Assembly: GCA_030248065.1 (NCBI GenBank)
Contig: JASAMV010001038.1
Location: 62,001 to 126,000 of the forward strand
Direction: 5' to 3'
Length of the DNA: 64,000 nucleotides
Source: Rhynchonema sp. JSB1_4
Lineage: Eukaryota > Nematoda > Chromadorea > Monhysterida > Xyalidae
Positions 10,393 through 22,393 of the stretch are shown here, one piece after another (position 1 is the first letter of the stretch; every line of letters begins with the position of its first letter). The notes beneath the pieces are model-generated. The model saw nothing but the letters and a program-made list of their open reading frames with translations, searched no databases and had not been told where the DNA came from. The position numbers and the translations under genes were made by a program.

Positions 10393-12105
10393 GATGCGTG
10401 GTTGGCTAGCTGATGTTTCACGGCACGGGTGTAGCTGACCGGCAATAGCGTCCGCTGTGCAATATGGACATATTTTTCAATCCGGAGTTTTTACGGCAGT
10501 AGATGCGACCAAGGGCTATAGTACACGTAAACCCACTGTTTTTTATTTCACCCAAAATGCACTGCAAAAGAGAACGAAAAATTCCATTTTCTCATTTTGG
10601 TATGCTGCCCGGCCGCCAGGCACGCGGCTGGCGCAAATATACCTGAGTACATTAGCTGAAGTATAAGCCCTTGCCCTCCGCAAGCGTGCCAGACTTTTTC
10701 CGAGATTGGTTACACAAACAAACTGCATGCAAGTCCAGTTTATAGGGTATGTATACACTACATCGTTGGACATGAGGCACAGCACGAACCCTAATTTCCC
10801 GTCTGCAGTGCCTTTGGGACCAACCCTGCTCGTGTGTGTGCACGCATGCTATCAGTATGCTCATTTCAACAGTACCCTCTGGAGTTCATACTCTGCGAAT
10901 CATGCAAACATGGGACCTGCTATGGTTGCCTGACGTTAAAGGCGACTGTTCCTAGAAATTGTAGAAAGATGCTGGCTAATTGTTACGTCACTACTTCATT
11001 CAACCTGCAATATCGTTGCCTTGCAAAATCAGGGCACGACGAAGCGGTGTCCACCTTTTTGTGTCATTCTAGGAACCAGTGTTTTCTGCGACCGGACATT
11101 TTTCTGTGACTTTGTCGCTGGAACATAATGGAAAGACAAGGTTTTATTTTGCGCGTGCAAACAGAGAAGCAAGCAGTGGAATTCTAATGAATTTTTGAAC
11201 ATGATCCCGGGGAAGAGTGCTTTTGTCCATGGAAGTTCGTTGAATTACAGTGAGGCATAGTATCATGGTGATTTATCACTAAAGCAACGTTTGAAAAAAT
11301 AATGAAGCCGGTATGGCGATGGTGCACTGGAATAATTTCTGGGATGAATTATACATGTGCACCCACGTTCACACGAATTTGGAATAATTTAAAGCGGCCC
11401 CGCCGCTATTGTTTTCTTGGTTTTCGACCTCGTTTTTTTACTTATGTCGTTTGTTGGCATCGAGATCAAGAACATCAGTTTTGACGAACTTCACCAAAGT
11501 GGCGATTACCCACCGAAATCGATCCGTCAGATATTTACGGGCCAAACATTGACGGTGGCCCGATAAAGCATTTGCTCATTTGTAAATGATAAATGGGACG
11601 ATGCTGAAGACCGACACAAAGACACATGACCGACACAAGATTTCCCTGATATTTCAACAATCTAGAACTTACTGCTGCAGTTCTTCACTAAAATCGATGT
11701 TGGTATCTGACGCAGTTTGTGCGTATGGCCGAGGCCGGGTATGTCATATCGAAGCAACCCGGGTTTGCCTAAGGCAAGTCCATGACAAGTCTTTGCAATA
11801 GCGCTTGCCCGCAAAGTTGTTGCGAACCAAGGTGTCGTCAAATGAATGTTTATAGTTTCACCTTCACTCTACATCGTTTTTCACCAGGCAAAATAAAAAA
11901 ACGCAGGGAAACCGCACATCAGCACAGCCGTAAAATGTATGTACATAAATACATACTGTCGACGTTCTTGAAAAAATAAAGAACATGAATGCTTGTGTGG
12001 ACAATATATTGCACCGAGCGGATTATCACCACTTAAGATTTCACAAAATTTCCGTTTCAATTCCAGCCAAGTCAACTTCAGGCTGACGCGGAGGCCGCCT
12101 TCGCT
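10393..12105. other. Intergenic: 5' flank of the GRIN2-like gene
   Basis: No exon with consistent splice borders was found. It should hold the promoter and 5' UTR of the GRIN2-like gene, and the 3' end of the membrane-protein gene. CTGATGTTTCAC occurs at 10410, 18 bp upstream of the start codon. A 43-codon frame at 11444-11575 containing IRQIFTGQTLTVAR looks somewhat coding but is unsupported. Confidence 0.5.
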
Positions 12106-12530
12106 GACCAGCGTAAACGTTAGTTCGCTTCATCCGTATCATCGTTGACGCACATGGCTTGACCAGCGTAAAAGCCGTTTCGCTACATTCGTATCCGAGT
12201 GTTGACACACAGTATTTTGACCTGCGTAAAAGCCATTTCGCTACATTCGTATCTGAGTGTTGACGCACAAGATTATGAAAAGCGTAAAAGCCATTTCGCT
12301 ACATTCGTATCCGAGTGTTGACGCACAGGATTTTGACCAGCGTAAAAGCCATTTCGCTACATTCGTATCCGAGTGTGGACGCACAGAATTCTGACCAGCG
12401 TAAAAGCCATTTCGCTACGTTCGTATCCGAGTGTTGACGCACAGAATTCTGACCAGCGTAAAAGCCATTTCGCTACGTTCGTATCCGAGTGTTGACGCAC
12501 AGGATTTTGACCAGTGTAAAAGTCATTTTG
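12106..12530. repeat. 58-bp tandem array, about 8 copies
   Basis: GACCAGCGTAAAAGCC starts recur at 12106, 12161, 12219, 12277, 12335, 12393, 12451 and 12509, a period of 58 bp after the first. Each unit continues ATTTCGCTACATTCGTATCC then GAGTGTTGACGCACAG. Copies at the right are nearly identical and those at the left are diverged. The array overlaps the stop codon of the membrane-protein gene at its right edge, so it lies in that gene's 3' UTR if transcribed. Confidence 0.95.
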
Positions 12531-14075
12531 CCGCCGGCACACCGTAGAATTTGACGGCTCTGCGCGCTTCCTCGTTCTGTAGCACCCATTCAAGGTGGTC
12601 CTCTTTGACTCGTAGATAGCGAAACGTCCGTGTGATTGTGGCCAAATACAACGAGTGATAGATGAGCAGCAGCAGGACTACCGGCACAAGCACGTAGTGC
12701 AACTGAAACATCGATGATGACATCGATGACCATATTTGGTTGCGGTCCGGAGATCACACAATCACATCGCTTGGGAGAACTTGGGCTTGATCGGGTATAC
12801 ACATTTTCAATTTTCACAGCCAAGGTCGACCAATGCTGTTGTTTCTATCCAGTTTTTTCGAACACCCTGGTTCGCATTTACCAGCGATTATTCGGTCCCT
12901 TTACTATGTATGTTATGTCTACTGCGCGCTCATTTCGGAATAATCAAAATCAGAAGCCGGAATACCATAACAGCTCACTTTTGCGTGTGTGACGAACAGA
13001 ACGACGAGTGCGAACAGCGCGCACAAAAGCAGACCGATGGTGAATAGGAGAATGATGATCTCCGGCCACAAGTACACGCTGATCGTTCGTTGCACACCGG
13101 CAATCACGCGCACACACGACAGAATGTGGATGAGGTGGAAGAGAATGAAGCTGGCACTGAAATCAGTTTCATTCAAGGTGTGTGATCGAAGAACATCAAA
13201 TTCTTGATGCATTCACACCCGACGATTACCTGATGCACCAATCGTACATGTAAATAGGTCGAAACGGAGTGGAGTAAACATTACGCTGTAAATATTGAAC
13301 TGAAATACCCCACCGAACAAAATAAACATCAACCCCATGTCATAAAACAATCCCAAGCGCACATGAACATGAGGTAGATGAGATGGAATGAGTGGTAGAA
13401 GTGAAGTTTGAGTTGTCCGATGAACCAGAGTTCGTAGCACAGTCGTTTCACGAGCCGATGGAATACAATCGATAATGCACCCAGCACTGAAACATCAGGC
13501 AGCATCAAAGGGACAACTTGGTGGTGCATCTCGCTCGTTGAGTGAGATAAGTACTATTTAGAGAGGCTGAAGGCAAGTCGAGAAAAGAAAAGACTGGACA
13601 AGATCAAATTCACGGAATGCACTTTTCTGGCATGCATTGGGGTCGGATTTTACTTTGACTTGCTCATCAAAATGACGAACGTGAAAAATGGTTTTATGCA
13701 ACACACCCACATGCGCGAAACCTCAGCCAGCTTGCCATTATGCATAAAAATTTTTTATTAACCACTGCATACAGTATATGCACGCGCATGTGTTGTAGAG
13801 CTACACGCTGGCTGCTGCTTCACAATTGTTTCGATTTCGATGCCAAGTCAAAATCAAACTCAACCCCGACCAATTCCAGCACACAAAGATCTGACCTAAA
13901 AATAAGACCAACCAATAAACATGGCACTGACACCAATGGTGCAGCCGGTGGTGACGAAGGCCGCCTGCCTAATGTGTACCCTCCTGCAGATCTGGTATCG
14001 CGGGTCGCGTTCACGAAATGAAGGTTGATTCTCATATTCTTCACGTTCCAGTTGGATGACGTCACTCAGGGGCAT
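12523..14075 (-). CDS. Multi-pass membrane protein, 5 exons, LAPTM/tetraspan-like architecture
   Basis: Exons: 14075-13913, 13486-about 13334, 13299-13230, 13156-12979, 12702-12523. Phases 1,1,2,0 agree at all junctions; the exon 2 donor is uncertain and the model needs a 34-49 nt intron there. The N-terminus (MPLSDVIQLEREEYENQPSF) is acidic and cytosolic-looking, followed by DPRYQICRRVHIRQ before a first hydrophobic segment (AAFVTTGCTIGVSAMFIVLG). Further hydrophobic stretches lie in exon 2, exon 4 (ILFHLIHILSCVRVIAG and IIILLFTIGLLLCALFALVV) and exon 5 (YVLVPVVLLLLIYHSLYLA). The tail is charged (LRVKEDHLEWVLQNEEARRA) and ends GVPAAK. A DPRY..C..xHxR start followed by four or five membrane spans resembles invertebrate lysosomal LAPTM-type proteins. 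That family call is tentative; function unknown. Confidence 0.75.
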
Positions 14076-15249
14076 GGCAGCCAGCCAGACACCACACACG
14101 TCTGCGTAGAGTCAATCGGACAACGACGTTGTTGTGGATCCCTTGGGTCGGTATGGGCACTTTATTCGCATATCAGGTGATGCCCCGGTCGCGAGTACCC
14201 AGCTATTATCACAGTTTCGCGATCCTCGATGACGATAAAAATTGAAGTTCCTCCTGCAGGATTGAAATTGGATGACGTAGTTCCTTTTGAAACAGTGATA
14301 TCATGATATTGGTCGCACAATGACTTTATAAGAATTGGTCAACTTTTTTTCCTGAATCGTAAAGAGGGACAGTGACGGGGCAATGACGTTGCGTTGCGTG
14401 ATCGCACACAAAACACGTAGTAAAGAGAATGTTTCAGACCTGCGGCAACGTGGTTGATCTGCTAGGTTATTTTCAACTGAAAATGTTTTGTGAGAATCAC
14501 AAATAGCACAGTAGTTAAGAGTGACTGAACGTGAAAATCAGGATTGATTTTGATGAATTCTTATATAGCCATTGTGCTACCAATAACAGAGAAGTTGAAA
14601 TGCCATCTACACTGCATCGGAGAACAAGTATTATTATCACAATGGAACACTGTTTTTTGCACAGTACTGCCATTCAACTTCTCGTGTAGATGAAGCTTTA
14701 AAACTTTCACCATGGTTTGATTATGCAGTTTAATTGTGAAAGAATATCCAATTTTATACTGGCTTGCAGATCTATATGTATCGTCCTCGTGCTAAGCGGC
14801 AGCGCCAACAAAAACATCCCATGTTGGCTCTGTGCAGCGCTACCTGACCAAAAACAGCTTCTTTTTAGCGGTCGCACACCAGTTGCGTCAGAGACACAGA
14901 CAACAGAGTGGAGCATCGCATAAAAAAGACGGAGTAAGTGAGACCTTCAAGTTCGTGTTTGTGTGGCGTGGCGGTTGTCAGCCGCCGCGAGCAGCTGTCT
15001 TCCAATGATATATAAGCACAATAAAGCTCACCAAGTTTGTTCATTAGCGCAGCCAAGTGGGCAAAAAACACCGTTGACCTACCTACCTTCTGCGCCCTGA
15101 CAAGATTGGTGGGGACAAAAAAACAGAAGAAGAATATTCTAACTGGTGAGAAAAAGACATTTTAGCACCCAGAAAAACGACGCTCCCGTTTGGAGTGCGT
15201 CATAAGAGCTCGGGGGCGACAGCTTCGTTTATTCAAGAGCTCGTAAAAA
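14076..15249. other. Intergenic region between divergent genes
   Basis: Probable shared upstream region of the minus-strand membrane protein and the plus-strand small-protein candidate. It contains a lone end of the ATTGGTCGCACAATGACT MITE family at 14308-14355. No other gene seen. Confidence 0.5.
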
Positions 15250-18112
15250 ATGGGTGATTTGCTGTCGATGTGTTGCCCGTTTGTTGTCGTTGATCGGCAA
15301 CAGTTAGTGTTGCACCGAAAGTGGGCGCGTTTGCCGCAAATTTAATTTAACCCGTATCTTGGTGACCGGACCGAACCTACCGTAGTTCGATGCACTGGGA
15401 CTAGACAAAAATGTGCAAAAACGTTTTAAGTTACATGTTTCAATCTGATGCAGCAGTGAGCCCTCATAAGTGAAACTTTAAAGCTTTGATATGAAGCTTT
15501 TAGGCTATTGGTCGCACAATGACTGTATGAATCGATTGAAAATTTATCCTGACTGAAAAAGCACGCCTCGCTGCAGATCACCAGCGCCCTATTTACATTT
15601 TCCAGAGCATTTCTGCCGGTGTCATGGCCAATTTCTTTGAACGCAGTGACTGTGATGGCGGCAGAAATGGTTCAGAAAAAACATAACTAAGTATAGGTTG
15701 GTGATATGCAAGGCGTGCTTTACCATTCAGGAAAAATTTTGAATGAATCCTCATACAATGTAACCCTTGTGCGACCAATATCACCAGCATGCAGCCCATA
15801 AATGAATATCTGAGCACGCGTGTTGCCAGCATTTAGAAACAAGCTTTGGTATGTAACTCATTCTCCGCCCCACTTTCGGTGCAACATAATCCATAATCCA
15901 TATCCAATTTTCCTGCACTGATGGGGAAGCGCGATGAACAACATACACGACTGCAGTAAAACAACAGAAAGAGAATTGCTGGTGGTATGTGAGCGGCAAA
16001 TTTACTCGCTCACCAAAAACTCGGTCGTCAGCAACAACATGGTGCACCATGGTTGTGCAGTTGGTGGGTACCAGACCAATTGGTGAAATATGCACACCAC
16101 TTTAGATCGCCGGGGGAGTAAAAATTGCACTGTGTCACTGTTGCACGTGTCATTTTATGACGATTATGACGTCACGATTTTAAGCTTTATGGGAGCTTTG
16201 TCCGAAAGATTATCGAGTAACATGGCATTTCCGCATGAGCAGAATCTATATTTTCCGTTTATCCCGCGCTGCTTATCTGAGTGCGCTTCGAACAGGAGGA
16301 TACGGAGATCTGATCAGACCCACTGCTACATAATTCGTCCTTAGACGGCATCCCACCTACAGATCAACTTCTATAAATGAAACACGAATTCAGCCGAAGG
16401 CAGCCAACCCACAATCTAAACTTGCCAGCCTGGGTCTCTGCCAGACACTGACAGGTCCACAAGCGTGTCGTTTTAAAAAGAAGTGCCTAACACGGGTGCA
16501 CACCATAAAAAACGGGGACAAACGGTCGTGAGCAGGCAACGTGTGGAACAGTGTCACACAGATTAGATGCTAATGCTGAGAATTTCTCGGCAAATGTCAG
16601 GATTTTCGCTTTTCAGGAATGAAATTTAAAGTCAGCCCCCAACCAGACTTTCAATAATATGGCACCAGCCAGTTGACAGTACAATAGAAAACATACGGTA
16701 TCAAGCAGAATTTCGCTAAAACAACTCTCCAATTTATCAAACAACTCGCATGTATGTATGATGATGGTGATATGAAGAACGGCAAAAGTGTAGTGCACAG
16801 CAATTTTTTTGGACAAGTTTCAGCATCAAATAATGTTGGGGTCTATGTGAATTACAACTGAATAAGTTTATTGAACGAAACACTGGATTTTTGAATTCAG
16901 TGCAAACAGGTAAGATGTGAGACGAAGGTTGCTATTATGTGTACATAACTGAAATCCCAGTTCAAGAGCGCAGGTCCATAAAGTCAATTTCTCTGAAACT
17001 CTTTTAGTTTTAGTTCAAGCACAGAAAGTAGCGTTTCCCGCCGCTATGGGTCAAATTCAGTCAATTTGCTGCTTCGCTGGCGACTTTTCACAAATCTAAA
17101 CCGTGAAAACATGTACTAACATCACAATGTACTACGGGCTCACACAGTCGTCCGGTGGTGTTATTTTTCTCGTTATTCCTGTTTTTCCGTCCCAAAACCT
17201 CTAAGGAACGGGGTGTCATTTCACACCGAAAAAAGTGAACGGCCGCTTTGGTCTCAACGACGTTCGCGGTCACTGATGTGGTTTTATGGTGCTTTTTATC
17301 TTGACTGACGCATCTTGCTCGTTTTTGACGTCACAAATTGGTGACTGAATATGCGGACTACGTGTACATACATACATAGGTACATACATAATACCAACGT
17401 GGGAACACAATTGCACAATTGTGAAAGCAGTGTGTGCCTTGTGAACCATTTCGTGTCAGAAATCTACGAATAAGGGCGGCCTTAGCTTAAATCCGGAAAC
17501 CGGAATCCGGAAACATTTCCGGAAAACGCATTATTTTCGCATGTAAATTTTTGCGTTTTCCGGAAATATTTCCGGAGTCCGGAAATGTTTTGTATTTTTG
17601 CATGCAAATTATTTCCGGGTTCCGGATTCCGGATTTAACCTAAGTTCGCCCTAAGACCGTCTGATCGGCTCGACAACACACGTATATTTTCGTCATATAC
17701 ATAGTTGGGTGTTCTGCAATGTGAAATTTTCCGCCCCCCGATGTTGACATTAAGCGACCGGCTGTGCTGCTTTATTGTAGCCCTAATTAGAATCTGAACA
17801 ATGTGCCCATGTTTTCACAGTGGTCTTACTTGATTGTACGTATTTGCCGAAGTTGTGGTCATTAATGAAATTAAAAGTCGAGCCATTATGTAGCACATAA
17901 CGACCTCTGCATGAGTGTGCGCGGTGTGCTCAAAACAGTCCACAAGCCATATTAAGACGCACATTGGCTGCAGCGAAAGAGGGGAAGTGGTCGGCACGGA
18001 CAGACAATCGGGACCTGCGCCGAACTCGAACTCAGACTGGTTGGTGCAGAACCAGGACTGTATTGGGGAACCGCAATCTTTGAACTATGTCAATCCGCCC
18101 GAGAGTTTGTGA
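15250..18112 (+). CDS. Candidate small acylated protein, two exons (63 aa)
   Basis: Exon 1 at 15250-15302 encodes MGDLLSMCCPFVVVDRQ from an ATG in good context (AAAAATGG) and ends CA|GTTAGT. A likely terminal exon at 17974-18112 follows GGCTGCAG and reads ERGEVVGTDRQSGPAPNSN then SDWLVQNQDCIGEPQSLNY, VNPPESL and stop, with coding-like codon use. The phases match (2 then 1). MG followed by a CC pair suggests N-myristoylation and palmitoylation. The two exons may instead belong to different genes, or there may be exons between them that I missed. No family recognised. Confidence 0.3.
15506..15780. mobile_element. MITE with ATTGGTCGCACAA ends
   Basis: The left end TATTGGTCGCACAATGACTG and right end TTGTGCGACCAATA are inverted; inner arms AGCACGCCT/AGGCGTGCT also pair. 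Arms are about 70 bp around a 130 bp centre. A single related end lies at 14308. Confidence 0.7.
15781..17471. other. No gene seen
   Basis: AT-rich sequence with several open frames of up to 104 codons and no splice-consistent exons. It would be intron if the 15250-18112 model is right. TTGCACCGAAAGTGGG near 15310 is inverted near 15880. Confidence 0.4.
17472..17654. mobile_element. Hairpin MITE with TCCGGAA-rich arms
   Basis: AAGGGCGGCCTTAGCTTAAA .. ATCCGGAAACCGGAATCCGG pairs with CCGGGTTCCGGATTCCGGAT .. AACTTAGG-type sequence on the right, ending GCCCTAAG. The arms are about 60 bp and are filled with TTTCCGGAAA palindromes. Confidence 0.7.
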
Positions 18113-20094
18113 TGGAGTTTAGGGTTATTTTTTATATTTTTTGTTTGTTATTTATTTTGTGTTTGATGTTGATTTGGTTTTGTTTTGTATTCCATTTTAG
18201 ATTGATTTTATTGTATTGTAAATTTGTTATTGTTCACGTCGTGCTCTTGATACTGATAGTCGGTTCTGGTCGCTCTGCTCTCTTATCGTTGTGCTTCAGA
18301 AATGGTTGTTAGTTATTTATGTATTTATTTATTTGTGAATAAAGCACAGTAGCCGAAATAAATATGCGATGCTTTATTTATTTGATGAAGGAAAGAAAAC
18401 CATTTATTGACACATGCCAATGAGTTTATCCACCGTGAAGTTCTTCCACCGTTGTGTTTCTGTGAAGTACAGCTTGCAGCTGTGCCGCAGTGATAGGCAT
18501 CTTTCTCCGATGACGTCAACAAAGGAAATTATCGAAATATTGTTAAAAAATGCTTTTTGACTCAAACACTGAGCGCTCAGCACGTCGTTTTGAAGCATGC
18601 TGGGTTTAATCTCTCTGCTGTCTTTGACTGACCGTGCCCGCGAAACTGTTCGTGACGATTGGGGCATCCCAGAGCAAAACAATTGCCCATGGCAATTTGT
18701 TTCATGCGACTTTTTTGCATTGTGCGTTTCTTTCTGCGACTTGCCTACCAGTTTGGACTTGGCGGTTTAGTTTTGTCGCAGGTCAGTCTCTGTCTGTGCT
18801 GTGTCAGTTCAAACAAGTAAAATTACCAACACACATTACATACAGTATGTAATACTTGTTGGTTTTTTTCTGCAAGTGAGTTGAGCGTATAATTACACCG
18901 TAGTAATGCAACATGCTGTTTGGGGGATTAACCGATCGGTGACTGGGTTTGATTCTCTTTCGCTGTCCCCCTTTTCATTTGTGTGTTTTGGTTTGCGCGT
19001 CAATTCACTTGCGTGATTTGCTTTCCTCACCCCGTTTTCAAGTTTCGTGGTTTTGTAACTTTATACTGTCCGAGTTTTTACGAGATCGCAGTTTTCGAGT
19101 CTTTCATAAGGCTTGCATGCACTATTTCAATACTAATTCATAATTTAAAAGGTGCACAAACGTATTGACCAAAACTCATACATTCCTTCCTTTTTCAAGC
19201 CGCTCAAGCCATCGAAAATGCGTCCGGGCCGTCATTTCATGAAATTCATCACCAAATTCTCGCGCCAAACACGCGCCCACTGAGCAGGTCTGTGTGGTCA
19301 AGTGCGTGTCATTTTACCATCAAATGCTGCTAAGTAAGCCATGCCGTAAACCCACTGTTTGCTCATGCAAATGTGCAGTGAAACATCAGGTGACCGAGGT
19401 ACCTGTTTACTGTATCTCTTGTAACCACCTGCTCTGATAAGATCCTGCCTGATCAAACCACATCAGGAATTCGAGATGTAGTAGAACGCCAGCTTGCATT
19501 TATTTTCAGCTGCCGCCTCACTTCGTCACCACGTTCAGTGCGACCACCAGTCACGTGTGCAGACGGGGTGCAGCACATGAAACATTAGCTGATGCAGTAC
19601 GCCAGGTCGGTGAAACAAAAGTTATTTATCAAGGTTTGCTTGCGAGTTACAGTACCCCATGCGCATTGGCTCATTTCTTCTGCGCGTTTGCTTGTAGTTG
19701 CAGTTTTGGCGCCAATAATTCTCATTTGAAAGTGCTTGGTCAGTCCAGCACTACAGCGACTATTCATACCGTAATCCAACAGCAGTGATCCTTGACTGGG
19801 GGCGAACCTTTCGGTCACCATGGGTGAGCCCAGAACAGCAGCGCTGATATGAATAGACAAAGCACTGACCCGCTTATGCGACTATGTTCGTTGTGCATCT
19901 CTGTCAAGCGGTTTCATTCTTGTCACAGATCAGTATGGTGTGCCGTTGTTGCTTGAGACTTCAAGGTTGTTTCCCACTGTTTGTCTTACGCAACGGACGA
20001 GAGTCGGGCGGGGGTGTTCTCTTCTGTGATCCTCACATGTACGCTGGGCCATAGGTACATACTCCATTTGCGTGCATTGTGCAAATCTCAGGGT

Positions 20095-20740
20095 GTTCAA
20101 GGTAATTCACATTGGTTGACCTCCCTGTCTGCGTCTGTACAAGATTGAATCATGGTGCTTGGCGCGAAAAGACACATTTGAAAAGACCAGTGCTCATAAA
20201 TGCCCACCGTAACCAGAGTGTGCGCTGGGTGTTTTTGACAATCATCGATTTTAAGCGGTTTTGTTTGCATCCTGTACCGGTAACTAACAACTGTGTGGCT
20301 GCAGTTGCACTATCATTTGTCATGCCCTTTATATTGGACATAAAACCATTACATAACTGAAATTAAGTGAGTCTCAGTTTTCGACAGGGAACCACGCAAG
20401 TAAATTTGCCCATGGGCATGATAACATTGTCTGACACTGACGATGTCCAAGTGCACTGCCTGAATTTTCGAAATCGCTTAATCCGCTGTGATTTTTGAAT
20501 TTGCAATCTAAGAGAATCCGACAGGTACTGAACGAGTGAATCATTAGGTTGCCGTTAAGGTTGTCGATTGTCCACATCTCCGTCCAATGCTCTCGAAACT
20601 TGTATCTCCGTCCACCATTCTCAAGGCATTGATGAGCACTGGTCTTTTAAAATGTGTTTTTCGCGCCAAACACCCAGATTCAAACTTGTACTGACTCAGA
20701 CAAGGAGGTCAACAAATGTGAATATCCTGAGGGACGATAT
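20095..20740. repeat. Inner inverted repeat within the fold-back left arm
   Basis: 20101-20200 (AATTCACATTGGTTGACCTC .. TTTTCGCGCCAAGCACC) is the reverse complement of 20620-20735. The inner part overlaps the main arm, so the order of events is unclear. May be a second, smaller element. Confidence 0.5.
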
Positions 20741-22393
20741 GTTAACGACCGACACAAGAATACATGACCGACACAGGATTTCCCGGAAATTTCAAGGGCG
20801 GTAATTTAAAAAAATTTGAAAATAAACGTGTGGAGGGAGTGGGTCAAACTTGGAAATTCAAGTTTTAACGCCCATTATCGTGGTCGATAGAGATGGTGGA
20901 CATTCGACAACTTTTGCGAATGGTCGCCGGAGATGGCGCCGCAAAGCTTTTACCCAGTCCACACCGTCGCCATGTAGGCTAACTGTCTCCAAGAGCTTTT
21001 CACCAAAACAAGTTTTGAGAATGCTGGACGGAGATACAAGTTTCGTGAATGTTGGACGGAGATGGTGGACAATCGACAACTTTAACGGCAACCTGATGAT
21101 TCACTCGTTCAATGCCTGTCGGATTTTCTCAGATTGCACATTCAAAAATCAGAGCGGAGGAAGCGATTACGAAACTTTCGAAAATGTGTCCGGTCGCGCA
21201 GGTGTCGGTCGCTAACATCACGCCAAGGATCACTGCTGTTGGGTTACAGTACGAATAGCCAATGTTGCTGGACTGAGCGCAAGCACTTTCAAATAAGAAT
21301 TATTGGCGCCAAAACTGCAAATTCAATCAAACACGCAGAAGCAATGAGCCAATACGCAGCATGGGATACCGTTTCTCGCAAGCAAACCTTGATAAATAAT
21401 TTTTGTTTCACCGACCTGGCGCACTGCATTAGCTGATGTTTCATGTGTTGCACCTTGTCTGTGCACTGCTGCACACGCGTGCGTGAACGTCGAACGTGGT
21501 AACCAAAAGGGATGCGGCAGCAGACTGTAGAAGTGCTGAAAAGACATACAAGCTGTTGTTCTACATCTCAAATTACTAATGTGGTTTGATCAGGCCGGAT
21601 CTTATCAGAGCAGTTGGTCACAAGAGATAAACAGGTCAGTGCGTCGGTCACCTGATGTTTCACTGCACATTTGCATGAGCAAACAGTGGGTTACGACATG
21701 ACTTACTTATATCAGCATCTGATAGTAAAATAACACACAGTTTGACCGCACAGACCTACTCAGTGACGTGCGTCTGGCGCGAGAATTTGGTGAATTTCAT
21801 GAAATGACCGTCCGGATACAATTTCGATGGCTTGGGCAGCTTGAAAATGAAAGGAATGTATGAGCTTTGATCATTATGTTTGTGCACCTTTTAAATTATG
21901 AATTAGTATTGAAATAGTGTATGTAAACCTTTATGCAAGAGTCGAAAACTTCAATTTCGCAAAAACTCGGACAGCATAAAGTTTCAAAACCAAGAAACTT
22001 GAAAAGGGGGTGAGCAAATCAAATCACGCATGTGAATTGGCGCGCAAGCCAAAACACAGAAATGAAAAGGGGCGGGGACAGCGAAAGAGAATCAAACCCA
22101 AGCACCGATCGGTTAATCCCCCAAACAGCATGTTGCATTACTACACGGTGTAATTATATGCTCAACTCACTTGCAGAAAAAGCCAACAAGTATTACATAC
22201 TGTATGTAATGTGTGTTGGTAATTTTGCTTGTTTGAACTGACATAGCACAAACAGACTGAGCTGCGACAAAACTAAACCGCTCAATCCAACACAAAAACT
22301 GGCAGGATATTCGCAGAACGAAACCACAATTCAAAAAAAGTCGCATGAAACAAATTGCTTGGACGATTGTTTTGCTCCGGGATGGGCATAACC

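Noticed and set aside
12106..12530. CRISPR-like array
   Set aside because: There are no unique spacers: the whole 58-bp unit repeats, and the genome is eukaryotic.
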